The position numbers and the translations under genes are program-made. This document shows, one piece after another, positions 45,001-53,878 of a DNA stretch of 64,000 nucleotides. Under the pieces are notes generated by a model, which saw only the letters and a program-made list of their open reading frames with translations, searched no databases and had not been told where the DNA came from. The first letter of the stretch is position 1, and every line of letters starts with the position of its first letter. Source of the stretch: Phytohabitans rumicis. GTDB taxonomy: Bacteria > Actinomycetota > Actinomycetes > Mycobacteriales > Micromonosporaceae. The stretch covers positions 8,609,316 to 8,673,315 of the forward strand of contig NZ_BLPG01000001.1 of NCBI RefSeq assembly GCF_011764445.1, read 5' to 3'.

Positions 45001-45803
45001 GCGGTAGCGACCCGCACGCCGAAGCTCGCCATGGCCTTGGACACCAGGTCGAGCCCTTCCTGGCCGGGCAGCTTGTCGACCTTCCCGTCGAGCATCCGCA
45101 CCATCTTGCCGCCGTCCTCCCCGCCGAGCAGGTGGTTGAGTACGAACCGAGTCTCCGCCTTGGGCGTGATGGTCGATCCCACCGGGGCCCAGAAACGGCG
45201 CAGCGCGAACCGGGTGATGCGCTGGGCACGCCGGCTCTTCTCCAGCCGTTCGCGGGCTTCGGACATGTAGAACGCCAAGTGTCGGCTCTCCTGTTGCTGG
45301 ATACGCTGCAGAATCTTCGTCAGCGTCGCATGCTGTTCAAGCTCGATCAACCTGCCGTAGGCGGCGTGCGCCGACCACTCGTTGACCGCTCCCCAGGTCA
45401 TGTGCGTGGCGATGAAATCCTCGCCCAGGACCGCCGCGGCGAGGCACTGCGTGATCGGCGCGACCACGTTGCCGGCGAACCCCTGGGCCCGGCGCACCGA
45501 CTCGTGCCGGGGCAGCCCGTTGATCTCGTCGTGCACCGCGAGGATCCGGTCGATGACATCGCCGTGCCAGAACTCCTCGAAGTTCCACATGGTCAGGAAC
45601 GTGGTGATCCGTGGGTTCTGGTGCGACGGGGTGACGAGCAGGTCGCGCAGGTAGCAGACGGTATGCGTCTCCACGTCGGTCATGTAGTGCAGGCAGCGCA
45701 GGGCATCGGCGGACAAGGGCTGGTCGCGGAAGTCATCGAAGTCGATGTCGTCCACCTGTACGGCCTTGGCGGTGTGTTTGTAGTGGTCGAGGTTGAATGA
45801 CAT
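44997..45803 (-). CDS. ferritin-like diiron protein related to acyl-ACP desaturases
   Basis: A 268-residue, mostly helical protein. The diiron ligands can be placed on the stearoyl-ACP desaturase pattern: E45 (TDVETH), E77 and H80 (EEFWHGD, compare EENRHGD), E142 (NEWSAH), and E172 and H175 (QESRH, compare DEKRH). It opens MSFNLDHYKHTAKAVQVDDI. All six ligands are present, so an O2-activating carboxylate-bridged diiron site is likely, for desaturation or hydroxylation of an acyl chain. It is the first structural gene after the TetR gene. ATGA overlap couples it to the reductase/HAD gene. Confidence 0.85.
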   Translation of the reverse strand: MSFNLDHYKHTAKAVQVDDIDFDDFRDQPLSADALRCLHYMTDVETHTVCYLRDLLVTPSHQNPRITTFLTMWNFEEFWHGDVIDRILAVHDEINGLPRHESVRRAQGFAGNVVAPITQCLAAAVLGEDFIATHMTWGAVNEWSAHAAYGRLIELEQHATLTKILQRIQQQESRHLAFYMSEARERLEKSRRAQRITRFALRRFWAPVGSTITPKAETRFVLNHLLGGEDGGKMVRMLDGKVDKLPGQEGLDLVSKAMASFGVRVATA

Positions 45804-45824
45804 TCGGCCGGCCTCCGAGGGGGA

Positions 45825-46442
45825 TCAGGTGACGGCGTGCAAATACAGGTCGACCACTTCGTCGACCCGCTTGCGATTCGGAACCAGGACACTGTCGGGA
45901 CGGGCGAGCCCGTCGAGGAAGACGAAGGTCATCATCGGGCCGATGAAGAGCCGGGTGGCGAGGTCGAGGTCCAGGTCGCTCTTGATGACCCCGGCGGCGC
46001 GGGCGCGGTCCAGCACGGCCTCGACGCGGGCCAGGAAGCGTGCGGGGACGGTCTCCCGCCAGATGGTGAGCAGCCCCGGCGTGGTGGCCATCTCGGCGAT
46101 GAAGATGCGGAACAGGGCCAGGTAGTCGTCGCTCATGAGGTGGCTGACCATCACCCAGCCCACCTCGGACAGCACGTCGCGCAGGTCCTCCCGGGAGGTG
46201 ACCGGGCGGTCGGCCAGCAGCGGCGCGCGCTCGTCGAGGGACGTCACGATCCCACCGAGTACGTCGACGAGCAGGTCTTCCTTGCTGCGGAAGTAAACGT
46301 AAAGAGTCTGTTTCGAGACGCCGGCACAGGCGGCGACGTGATCCATGCTGGTGCCGGCGACCCCCGACTCCAGGAAGGCGGTGAGAGCGCCGTTGCGGAT
46401 CTGGGCGCGCTTGGCCTGGGCACGCCGTGAATCCAGCTCCAC
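45825..46442 (-). CDS. TetR-family regulator of the lipid-type operon
   Basis: A 205-residue TetR protein. The helix-turn-helix is TSMDHVAACAGVSKQTLYVY (about residues 31-50), followed by FRSKEDLL. The C-terminal ligand domain (ALFRIFIAEMATTPGLLTIW) resembles TetR_C_7-type regulators of drug and lipid genes. GTG at 46442 is chosen because a G-rich site precedes it. A TTG at 46478 would add 12 residues and reach into the palindrome. It lies 21 bp before the desaturase-like gene on the same strand, so it heads the operon and may repress it. Confidence 0.9.
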   Translation of the reverse strand: MELDSRRAQAKRAQIRNGALTAFLESGVAGTSMDHVAACAGVSKQTLYVYFRSKEDLLVDVLGGIVTSLDERAPLLADRPVTSREDLRDVLSEVGWVMVSHLMSDDYLALFRIFIAEMATTPGLLTIWRETVPARFLARVEAVLDRARAAGVIKSDLDLDLATRLFIGPMMTFVFLDGLARPDSVLVPNRKRVDEVVDLYLHAVT

Positions 46443-46480
46443 CGCACCCCCGCGCGATCCGTCGTGGCTCCCCGTCAAAC

Positions 46481-46496
46481 CAAACGGTCCAGTTTG
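46481..46496. promoter_or_regulatory. candidate TetR operator
   Basis: CAAACGGTCCAGTTTG has inverted CAAAC/GTTTG arms with a 6-base spacer. A second overlapping pair, TCAAAC (46475) and GTTTGA (46492), extends the symmetry. It lies about 40 bp upstream of the TetR start, where an autoregulating TetR protein would bind. Confidence 0.55.
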
Positions 46497-46622
46497 ATTC
46501 CGGTTATGCTGTCACGCCAGCACCCCCCGCATCAAGAGCGACCCCAGTCACACCCCACCCCGCCCCCATCTCGCGCCCCGTCCCGCGGCCCCCTTCTCGT
46601 CGCCGCCGCCGCGCCCCCCTTC

Positions 46623-46707
46623 TCGTCGATCAAGGGCATACGGTCGTGCTTCGATCTCCAAACCACGACCCTTTGCCCTTGATCGACGCGGAATCCCTTG
46701 ATCGGCG
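46623..46707 (-). repeat. dispersed palindromic repeat, copy 6
   Basis: Left arm TCGTCGATCAAGGGCATACG, loop GATCTCCAAA (reverse orientation), right arm CTTTGCCCTTGATCGACGCG, outer arm CCCTTGATCGGCG. The stem has two mismatches. Confidence 0.82.
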
Positions 46708-46933
46708 AGCCGGGCAGGGCGGGGCTGGAGCGGGCGGGGCCGGAGTGGGCGGGGCGGAGCGCACAGGGCCCCAAGGGGGCCCCTACTGGGCGTTCCGACG
46801 TGAGAAGGGCGCCCCGCTTGGCTGGTGCCCCCGTGAGTGGGTCGCCCTCAAGGCCGGGTAGTTCAGGATTCCTGGGCGCTGTCAAGCCGCGCGGCTGATC
46901 GCTTGCCGAGCGTTGGAGCCGCCGCCAGCCTGC

Positions 46934-46994
46934 GGTGATCATGAAGTTAGCGGCAGGGAAAAGGGCTCTCCCCGGCGTCAACTTCATGATCACC
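46934..46994. repeat. 15-bp perfect inverted repeat around 31 bases
   Basis: GGTGATCATGAAGTT (46934-46948) pairs exactly with AACTTCATGATCACC (46980-46994). GATCATGAAGTT palindromes recur in Micromonosporaceae genomes (recalled). There is no gene nearby for it to terminate directly, so it is either a REP-like element or part of a long leader. Confidence 0.65.
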
Positions 46995-47124
46995 ACAGGA
47001 GCCGGGTCACCGTCCGGGTGATCGGGAGCGGCGCGGTCACCTGGCAGCGCACAACAGGGGCGCCCTCAAGGCCGCAACATCAGGGGGCCGGTGCGGACGT
47101 CAATGCCGCGACGACGAGGCGGGG

Positions 47125-47177
47125 GTAGATCTAGACGAGTTATGGCTGACATCGAGCCCTATCTCGTCTAGATCTAC
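47125..47177. repeat. 15-bp perfect inverted repeat GTAGATCTAGACGAG
   Basis: GTAGATCTAGACGAG (47125-47139) and CTCGTCTAGATCTAC (47163-47177) are exact complements around a 23-base loop. AT-rich compared with the surroundings. Function unknown. Confidence 0.65.
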
Positions 47178-47303
47178 TGCCAGCTTCGACTTGGCTAGGG
47201 GTGGGCCGGGCCTGCACCCGGATGTATCCGATATGACCGGCCATTGGATCTCGGTCCACCCACCGGGCCGGTGATGTGATCGACGGCAGGGCCGACCTAC
47301 GCC

Positions 47304-47355
47304 GCGACTGTGGCGAACAGTTGCCCCTGGGCGGGCAATTTCTCGACACAGTCGC
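47304..47355. ncRNA. long hairpin, possible small structured RNA
   Basis: Outer arms GCGACTGTGGCGA and TCGACACAGTCGC pair with one mismatch. Inside, TTGCCC pairs with GGGCAA around a short loop. The two-part stem spans 52 bases in a gene-free region. It could be a small RNA, a terminator or a relic of a mobile element. No promoter was identified. Confidence 0.3.
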
Positions 47356-47515
47356 CAACGTCGAGGGCGATGCCGCGTCACATCAGCGCTTCACATGGAC
47401 CTGATTCCCTTAACCACCCGGCCTTGAGGGCGCCCCACTCACGCCCGATTCCCCAGGAGGGGCCCCTACTCACGGGTCACCACGCCCCGCAGGCCGCGAG
47501 TGCCACCCTCGCGTT

Positions 47516-47620
47516 CGTCGATCAAGGGATTTCCCGCCGATCAAGGGCAAACGGCTGTGGAAAAGAGATCCAACCACGACCGTATGCCCTTGATCGGCGG
47601 GGGAGTCCTTGATCGACGGG
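47516..47620 (+). repeat. dispersed palindromic repeat, copy 7
   Basis: Full-length copy: outer left arm TCGTCGATCAAGGGATTTCC, inner stem GGGCAAACGG with CCGTATGCCC (one internal mismatch), loop AAAAGAGATCCAA, outer right arm TCCTTGATCGACGGGG. It lies about 50 bp beyond the glgB stop. Confidence 0.83.
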
Positions 47621-47668
47621 GCGCCGCCGCCCACTGCGGGGCGCGGGGGCGGCGGTTGGGGTGAGGGG

Positions 47669-49516
47669 CTAGGTGGAGAGGCGGAGCCAGACGGCGGCGT
47701 ACGGGCCGATGTGCACCTCGGCGGAGTACGGCTGGCCGTCCGCGGGCGTGTCCTCGGCGCGCACCGCGCCGAAGTTGCCCACGCCTGAGCCGCCGTAGCA
47801 GTGCGCGTCGGTGTTGACGACCTCGTCCCAGCGGCCGGCGGCCGGGAGGCCGAGCCGGTAGTTCAGCCGGGGGACGCCGGAGAAGTTGACCACGCAGGCG
47901 AGAACCTCGCCGTCGGCGTGGCGCAGGAAGGAGACCACGTTGGACGCGCGGTCGTCGTGCCGGATCCAGCCGAAACCAGCCGGATCCGTGTCGCGGGCCC
48001 AGAGTGCGGGCGACTCCCGGTACACGCGGTTCAGGTCGCGCAGCAGGTCGGGGACCCGCTCACCGCTCAGCGTCCAGTCCAGCCCGGCCTGTTCGCTCCA
48101 CTCCCGGTCGTCGGCCAGCTCGCAGCCCATGAAGAGCAACTGCTTGCCCGGGAACGCCCACTGGTATGCGAGGAACCCCCGCAGCCCGGCGAGCTTCTGC
48201 CACCGGTCGCCCGGCATCCTGCCGATCAGCGAGCCCTTGCCGTGTACGACTTCGTCGTGGCTGATCGGCAGCAGGAACTGCTCGTCGAAGGCGTACACCG
48301 TGGGCCAGGTCAGCTCGTCGTGGTGGAAGGTGCGGTGCACCGGGTCGCGCCCGACGTACGCGAGAGTGTCGTGCATCCAGCCCATGTTCCACTTGAGACC
48401 GAAGCCGAGCCCGTTCCAGTCGACCGGCCGGGAAACCCCGGGCCACGCGGTCGACTCCTCGGCGATCATCACGGCGCCGGGGTGCTGGCGGTAGACGGTC
48501 TCGTTCAGCGAGCGGAGGAAGTCGATCGCCTCCAGGTGCTCGTTGCCGCCGTACGCGTTGGGCTCCCACTGGCCGTGCTCGCGCGAGTAGTCCAGGTACA
48601 GCATCGAGGCGACCGCGTCGACGCGCAGCCCGTCGATGTGGAACTCCTCCAGCCAGTAGAGCGCGTTGGCGATGAGGAAGTTGCGCACCTCGTACCGGCC
48701 GAAGTTGAAGACCAGGCTGCCCCAGTCCGGGTGCTCGCCCCGGCGCGGGTCCGGGTGCTCGTACAGCGCGGTGCCGTCGAACTTTGCGAGGGCCCACTCG
48801 TCGCGCGGGAAGTGCGCCGGCACCCAGTCCAGCAGGACGCCGATGCCGGCCTGGTGCAGCCGGTCGATCAGGTACCGGAACTCGTCCGGCGACCCGAACC
48901 GGGCCGTCGGCGCGTAGTACCCGGTCACCTGGTAGCCCCAGGAGCCGCCGAACGGGTGCTCGGCGACCGGCATCAGCTCCACGTGTGTGAAGCCCAGGTC
49001 GGCCACGTACCCGACGAGCTGGTCGGCCAGCTCGCGGTACGACAGGCCGGGCCGCCAGGAGCCGAGGTGCACCTCGTACACGGACATCGGCCGCGCGTGG
49101 TGGTCGGAACGGCGGCCGGCGAGCCACGCCGAGTCGCCCCACTCGTACGCCGACTCGTCGATCACCGACGCGGTCAGCGGCGGCGTCTCGGTGGCCCGGG
49201 CGAGCGGGTCGGCGTGGTCGACCCAGCGGCCGTCCGCGCCGTGGATGCGGTACTTGTAGCGGTGCCCCGGCGCGGCGCCCCGCACGTAGCCGGCCCACAC
49301 CCCGCTGGGGCCTTGGGCCTTAAGCGGCGTGCCGTCCCAGTCGTTGAAGTCGCCGACCACCTGTACTTCGCGGGCGTTCGGCGCCCAGACGGCGAAGCGG
49401 GAGCCGCCGGCCACGGTGTGCGCGCCGAGCACCTCCCAGAGCCGTTCGTGCCGGCCCTGCGTGATGAGGTGCAGGTCGAATTCGCTGATCCGGTCGTTCA
49501 CGAGGGTGTCCAGCAT
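47669..49516 (-). CDS. glgB: 1,4-alpha-glucan branching enzyme
   Basis: A 615-residue GH13 branching enzyme that introduces alpha-1,6 branches. The N-terminal CBM48 is [20 protein letters not shown]. The barrel motifs are [26 protein letters not shown] (nucleophile Asp), [13 protein letters not shown] (acid Glu) and [14 protein letters not shown] (third Asp), all diagnostic of GlgB. It lacks the extra N-terminal N1 domain of about 110 residues that many actinobacterial GlgBs carry. The stop of the upstream GT4 gene shares one base with its ATG (TGATG), so the two are coupled and probably build one alpha-glucan. Confidence 0.96.
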   Translation of the reverse strand: MLDTLVNDRISEFDLHLITQGRHERLWEVLGAHTVAGGSRFAVWAPNAREVQVVGDFNDWDGTPLKAQGPSGVWAGYVRGAAPGHRYKYRIHGADGRWVDHADPLARATETPPLTASVIDESAYEWGDSAWLAGRRSDHHARPMSVYEVHLGSWRPGLSYRELADQLVGYVADLGFTHVELMPVAEHPFGGSWGYQVTGYYAPTARFGSPDEFRYLIDRLHQAGIGVLLDWVPAHFPRDEWALAKFDGTALYEHPDPRRGEHPDWGSLVFNFGRYEVRNFLIANALYWLEEFHIDGLRVDAVASMLYLDYSREHGQWEPNAYGGNEHLEAIDFLRSLNETVYRQHPGAVMIAEESTAWPGVSRPVDWNGLGFGLKWNMGWMHDTLAYVGRDPVHRTFHHDELTWPTVYAFDEQFLLPISHDEVVHGKGSLIGRMPGDRWQKLAGLRGFLAYQWAFPGKQLLFMGCELADDREWSEQAGLDWTLSGERVPDLLRDLNRVYRESPALWARDTDPAGFGWIRHDDRASNVVSFLRHADGEVLACVVNFSGVPRLNYRLGLPAAGRWDEVVNTDAHCYGGSGVGNFGAVRAEDTPADGQPYSAEVHIGPYAAVWLRLST

Positions 49517-50901
49517 CAGGCGACCGCCAGGAGGTTGCCCTCGCGGATGGTGATCGGCATGCGGCCGCTGGCCATGCGGGCCTCGGCCTGCGCCGCGTTG
49601 AACGCCGGCGCCTGCGCGATCGCCGCGGAGTAGACGGCCGCGGTGCGTGCCGCGATGGCCTGCCAGCCGTACCGCTCGTGCACCATCGCGCGGGCCCGGC
49701 CGGCCAGCGTGCGAGCCATCTCGCCGTCGGCCAGCAGCGCGCCGACCGCGTCGGCGAGGGCGTCCGGGTCCTTGGCCGGGAACGTCATGCCGTTGAAGCC
49801 GGGCGTCACGAACTCGGCGAGCCCGCCGGTGGCGGCCACCGCGAGCGGGGCGCCGGCCGCGGCGCCCTCCAGGGCGACCATGCCGAACGGCTCGTAGATG
49901 CTCGGCACCGCGAAGCAGTCCGAGGCGGCGATCACGGCGGGCAGGTCGGTGCCGCCGAGGAAGCCGGGGAACGTCACGGTCTGGGACAGGCCCAGCCGGT
50001 GGATGTCGGCCTCGAGCTCCGGCTTGTACGGGCCGTCGCCGGCGATCACGAGGCGCACGCCGGGGTGCATGGCGCGCAGCTTCGGCAGGCTGGCGATCAG
50101 GTCCTGCACGCCCTTCTCGTACACCAGGCGGCCGGCGAACGTCAGCAGCGGGCCGTCGCCGGCGAACCGCTTGCGGGCCGAGTCGACCGCGGCCGCGGGG
50201 ACCTGCCAGCGGTCGATCTCCACGCCGTTGGCGACCACGTCGAGCCGCTCGACGGGCACGTCGAAGAGGCGGTTGACCTCCCACCGCATGTACTCGGAGC
50301 AGGCGATGACGCGGGCGGACTCCTGGCTCAGCCACCACTCGACGGAGTGGATCGTGCGGTTCATCTCCTCGGGCAGCCAGCCCTGGTGCCGGCCCGCCTC
50401 GGTGGCGTGGATCGTGGTGACCAGGGGCAGGTCCAGCTGTTCCTTCAGGGTGACCGCGGCGTGCGCGACGAGCCAGTCGTGCGCGTGGATCACGTCGTAC
50501 TCGCCGGACTGGGCGGCGCGCAGGGCGGCCCGGGTCAGCGAGTGGTTGAAGGCCATCGTCCAGGCCAGCAGCGACGGGGTCGCGAGCGGGAAGACCGGCG
50601 GGTCCTCGGGAGCGCGGACGATGCGCACGCCCTCGGCGTACTCCTCGAGGGCGGCACCGGGCGCGTGCCGGGTGACGACGGTGACCTCGTGCCCGGCGGC
50701 GGCGAGGGTGGTGGCGAGGTGGTGCACGTGCCGGCCCAGGCCACCCACGAGAACGGGCGGGTACTCCCAGGAGAGCATCAGGATGCGACGGCGCCCGTCA
50801 GGCGCGGGGCCGGTCGCGGTCGGTAGACCGGTGTGCGGGAAGGTCGAGGCGGTCGGGGTGGGACGGAAGGCGCCGTCGGTGGGGTCGACCCGCAGGGTCA
50901 C
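49516..50901 (-). CDS. GT4 alpha-glucan glycosyltransferase (GlgM/Rv3032-like)
   Basis: A 461-residue GT-B glycosyltransferase. It has [20 protein letters not shown] near residue 42, as in actinobacterial starch/glycogen-synthase-like GT4 enzymes, [13 protein letters not shown], and the C-terminal nucleotide-sugar site [20 protein letters not shown] with the EX7E motif. It has [20 protein letters not shown] at the domain start. Start is GTG at 50901 behind GGAG. In mycobacteria, the relative Rv3032 elongates methylglucose lipopolysaccharide precursors and glycogen. The partnership with glgB supports an alpha-1,4-glucan product from ADP- or UDP-glucose. Confidence 0.92.
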   Translation of the reverse strand: MTLRVDPTDGAFRPTPTASTFPHTGLPTATGPAPDGRRRILMLSWEYPPVLVGGLGRHVHHLATTLAAAGHEVTVVTRHAPGAALEEYAEGVRIVRAPEDPPVFPLATPSLLAWTMAFNHSLTRAALRAAQSGEYDVIHAHDWLVAHAAVTLKEQLDLPLVTTIHATEAGRHQGWLPEEMNRTIHSVEWWLSQESARVIACSEYMRWEVNRLFDVPVERLDVVANGVEIDRWQVPAAAVDSARKRFAGDGPLLTFAGRLVYEKGVQDLIASLPKLRAMHPGVRLVIAGDGPYKPELEADIHRLGLSQTVTFPGFLGGTDLPAVIAASDCFAVPSIYEPFGMVALEGAAAGAPLAVAATGGLAEFVTPGFNGMTFPAKDPDALADAVGALLADGEMARTLAGRARAMVHERYGWQAIAARTAAVYSAAIAQAPAFNAAQAEARMASGRMPITIREGNLLAVA

Positions 50902-50990
50902 AAGGACTCCATTTCTTGGGAGCAGGTACAGAGGGGAGTAGGTACAGCGAAACGCTGGCCGGCGCCTGCGGCGGCTCTGCGTGATCTTGG

Positions 50991-51016
50991 AGTGAAGGCC
51001 CGAGTGGGCCTTCACT
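50991..51016. promoter_or_regulatory. hairpin between divergent glucan genes
   Basis: AGTGAAGGCCC and GGGCCTTCACT form a perfect 11-bp stem around GAGT. A second small palindrome CTCGT-GTT-ACGAG follows at 51029-51041. Both lie in the 190-bp gap between the GT4 gene and treZ and may be operators or leader structures. Confidence 0.45.
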
Positions 51017-51091
51017 AAGGTAAAGGAACTCGTGTTACGAGCGCATTCCAAATCGGGCACATGGTGAGCGAAGACACGGTAGGAACGAACC

Positions 51092-52849
51092 GTGGGGGAA
51101 TTCGCGGTCTGGGCACCGGAGCGGTTACGGGTACGCCTGAGCCTGGCCAGCGAGGTGCGCGACCTCGCCCAGTACCCCGACGGCTGGTGGCGCGCCGACG
51201 TTCCGGAGGCCGGGCCGGGCACCGAGTACGCGTACCTGATCGACGAGTCCAGCGAGCCGCTGCCCGATCCGCGCTCGCCGTGGCAGCCGCACGGCGTACA
51301 CGGGCCCAGCCGGACGTACGACCACGCCGCGTTCGAGTGGACGGACGCCCGCTGGCCCGGCCGCGCCCTGCCCGGCAGCGTCCTGTACGAGCTGCACATC
51401 GGGACGTTCACCCGGGAGGGCACGTTCGACGCGGCGATCGGGCGCCTGGACCACCTGGTCGAGTTGGGCGTCGACCTGGTCGAGCTGCTGCCGGTGAACG
51501 CGTTCAACGGCATGCACAACTGGGGCTACGACGGGGTCTGCTGGTACGCGCCGAAGGAGGCGTACGGCGGGCCGGACGGGCTCAAGCGGTTCGTCGACGC
51601 GTGCCACGCCCGCGGGCTGGGGGTCATCCTCGACGTGGTCTACAACCACTTCGGCCCGTCCGGGGCGTACGCGCCGCGGTTCGCGCCCTACCTGTCCGCG
51701 GAGGCCAACACCTGGGGCCGGTCGCTCAACCTGGACGGGCCGCTCTCCGACGGGGTACGCCGGTACGTGCTGGACAGCGCGCTGATGTGGCTGCGCGACT
51801 ACCACGTCGACGGGCTGCGCCTGGACGCCGTGCACGCGCTGGTCGACCACCGCGCCGTACACGTGCTGGAGGAGTTGGCCGCGGAGGTGGACGCGCTCGC
51901 GGCGGCCGTGGGGCGCCCGCTGACGCTGATCGCCGAGTCCGACCTCAACGACCCGCGGTTGATCACCCCGCGGGAGGCCGGCGGGTACGGCCTGCACGCG
52001 CAGTGGAACGACGACGCGCACCACGCCCTGCACGCGTTGCTGACCGGCGAGCGGCAGGGCTACTACGCCGACTTCGGCTCGGTCGAGTGCCTGGCCGCGG
52101 TGCTGACCGGGGCGTTCTTCCACGCCGGGACGTGGTCGAGCTTCCGGCGGCGTACGCACGGGCGGCCGGTGGACCGGGAGCGGACGGCGGGGCACCGGTT
52201 CGTGGCGTACCTGCAGAACCACGACCAGATCGGAAACCGGGCCAGGGGCGACCGGATCAGCGAACTGCTGCGCCCCGGGTTGCTGCGGGTCGGCGCGACG
52301 CTGCTGTTCACCTCGCCGTTCACGCCGATGCTTTTCATGGGGGAGGAGTGGGGCGCGCGTACCCCGTGGCAGTTTTTCACCAGCCACCCGGAGCCGGAGC
52401 TGGCGGCGGCGGTTGCCGGCGGGCGGCGCCGGGAGTTCGCGGCGCACGGCTGGCCGCCGGACGACGTGCCCGACCCGCAGGACCGCGCGACCTTCACCCG
52501 GTCCCGGCTGGACTGGGCCGAGCTGGACAAGCCCGCCCACCGCGAGCTGTACGACTTCCACCGGCGCCTGATCGCGCTGCGTAAGAGCCGGCCGGACCTG
52601 TCCGACCCGCGCCTGGATCGGGTCCAGGTGTGGTCGGGTGACCGGTTTGTCGTGATCCGGCGCGGGGACACCGTGGTCGCCGCCAACCTCGGGCCGGCGG
52701 CCGCGCGGCTGCCGCTGCCGGCCGAGCCGGAGTCGGTACTGTTGGCCACGGAGCCGGGTGTGACGGTGGGTCAGGAGTTCGCCGAAATGCCGCCCGAGTC
52801 GGCCGCCGTGGTGTCAATCTGTAAAACCGGGCCGGTATTCTCCCGCTGA
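51092..52849 (+). CDS. treZ: malto-oligosyltrehalose trehalohydrolase
   Basis: A 585-residue GH13 enzyme that releases trehalose from maltooligosyltrehalose. It has a short N-terminal E-set domain (GEFAVWAPERLRVRLSLASE). LYELHIGTFTREGTFDAAIG and LPVNAFNGMHNWGYDGVCWY are TreZ-specific. The catalytic residues lie in GLRLDAVHALVDH (Asp), LIAESDLNDPRLI (Glu) and YLQNHDQIGNR (Asp). The C-terminal beta domain is complete. GTG start behind AGGAA. TreY is not in the window. It is divergent from the GT4-glgB pair, and together they link glycogen-like glucan with trehalose. Confidence 0.96.
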   Translation: MGEFAVWAPERLRVRLSLASEVRDLAQYPDGWWRADVPEAGPGTEYAYLIDESSEPLPDPRSPWQPHGVHGPSRTYDHAAFEWTDARWPGRALPGSVLYELHIGTFTREGTFDAAIGRLDHLVELGVDLVELLPVNAFNGMHNWGYDGVCWYAPKEAYGGPDGLKRFVDACHARGLGVILDVVYNHFGPSGAYAPRFAPYLSAEANTWGRSLNLDGPLSDGVRRYVLDSALMWLRDYHVDGLRLDAVHALVDHRAVHVLEELAAEVDALAAAVGRPLTLIAESDLNDPRLITPREAGGYGLHAQWNDDAHHALHALLTGERQGYYADFGSVECLAAVLTGAFFHAGTWSSFRRRTHGRPVDRERTAGHRFVAYLQNHDQIGNRARGDRISELLRPGLLRVGATLLFTSPFTPMLFMGEEWGARTPWQFFTSHPEPELAAAVAGGRRREFAAHGWPPDDVPDPQDRATFTRSRLDWAELDKPAHRELYDFHRRLIALRKSRPDLSDPRLDRVQVWSGDRFVVIRRGDTVVAANLGPAAARLPLPAEPESVLLATEPGVTVGQEFAEMPPESAAVVSICKTGPVFSR

Positions 52850-52888
52850 GCCACACCCACTGCCAACGCAGCCAGATTGTGATCAAGG

Positions 52889-53863
52889 ATGATTATCGAG
52901 CAAGGGACCCGGAGCCGCATCGCCGGCTACCCGACCGCGCCCGGCGGCCACGCCGCGCCGGCCCACGCCCAGCAGGAGACGCTGGACGTCACGATCGTGC
53001 TGCCCTGCTACAACGAGCAGGAGCACGTGGTGGCCGAGATCGAGCGGATCACGAAGGCGATGGACGCCAGCGGGTTCAGCTACGAGCTGATGGTCATCGA
53101 CGACAAGTCGACCGACAACACCCTGGCCGTGCTGCGCGATGCGGAGCCGCGGTTCCCGCACATGCGGCTGGTGCCGTTCGGGCGCAACGGCGGGTCGGGC
53201 ACCGCGCGGCGGATCGGCTCGCAGGAGGCGTACGGGTCGGTCGTGGTGTGGACCGACGCCGACATGACGTACCCGAACGAGCGGATCCCGGAGTTCGTGC
53301 AGTACCTGGTCGACAACCCGCACGTGGACCAGGTGGTGGGCGCGCGCACGACCGAGCAGGGCACGCACAAGGCGCTGCGGGTGCCGGCCAAGTGGACCAT
53401 CCGCAAGGTCGCCGAGATCCTCGCCGGCACCAAGATCCCCGACCTCAACTCGGGGCTGCGCGCGTTCCGGCGCCAGGTCTCGCTGCCGTACCTGCGGCTG
53501 CTGCCGCCCGGGTTCTCCTGCGTCACCACGATCACGCTGGCGTTCCTGTCCAACCAGCACCAGGTCGACTACATCCCGATCGACTACGCGAAGCGGTCCG
53601 GCACCTCGAAGTTCCACTTCGTGCGGGACGCGTACCGCTACATCCTGCAGGTGCTGCGGATGGTGGTGTACTTCAACCCCATCAAGGTGCTGATGCCGCT
53701 CGCCCTGTTCATGATCTTCGCGGGCGGGATCAAGGCGATCGTCGACATCGTCCAGTACTACTTCCGGGTCACCACCAACGCGATGTTGCTGATCGTCGCC
53801 GGCCTCATCATCGCCGCCGTGGCCCTGCTCGCCGACTTGATCGTCCGGTCCCGACCCGACTGA
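52889..53863 (+). CDS. GT2 polyprenyl-phosphate glycosyltransferase with C-terminal helices
   Basis: A 324-residue family 2 glycosyltransferase. The GT-A fold is DVTIVLPCYNEQEHVVAEIE, with VIDDKSTDNT and the metal-binding DADMTYP. LNSGLRAFRR and FHFVRDAYRYILQVLRMVVY are typical of DPMS/DpgS-like enzymes that put a sugar on polyprenyl phosphate. Two membrane helices near residues 270-320 (IKVLMPLALFMIFAGGIKAI; MLLIVAGLIIAAVALLADLI) anchor it. The downstream gene encodes a polytopic GT87-like enzyme that may use its product. Confidence 0.92.
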   Translation: MIIEQGTRSRIAGYPTAPGGHAAPAHAQQETLDVTIVLPCYNEQEHVVAEIERITKAMDASGFSYELMVIDDKSTDNTLAVLRDAEPRFPHMRLVPFGRNGGSGTARRIGSQEAYGSVVVWTDADMTYPNERIPEFVQYLVDNPHVDQVVGARTTEQGTHKALRVPAKWTIRKVAEILAGTKIPDLNSGLRAFRRQVSLPYLRLLPPGFSCVTTITLAFLSNQHQVDYIPIDYAKRSGTSKFHFVRDAYRYILQVLRMVVYFNPIKVLMPLALFMIFAGGIKAIVDIVQYYFRVTTNAMLLIVAGLIIAAVALLADLIVRSRPD

Positions 53864-53878
53864 CGGGGTGTGGCATTT

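Larger units (their letters stand above)
46443..47668. other. 1.2-kb gene-free spacer rich in inverted repeats
   Basis: No open frame here has a family match, a ribosome-binding site or normal composition. The stretch holds a TetR operator candidate, repeat copies 6 and 7, three further hairpins (46934, 47125, 47304), and the motif CGCCCTCAAGGCCG near 46848 and 47063 with its complement near 47415. GC content is lower around 47110-47400. It separates the TetR and glgB genes, which read in the same direction. Confidence 0.7.

Noticed and set aside
15557-47620. Dispersed GTCGATCAAGG repeats considered as a CRISPR array
   Set aside because: The copies are scattered over 38 kb, differ in sequence, lack regular spacers, and no cas gene is present.
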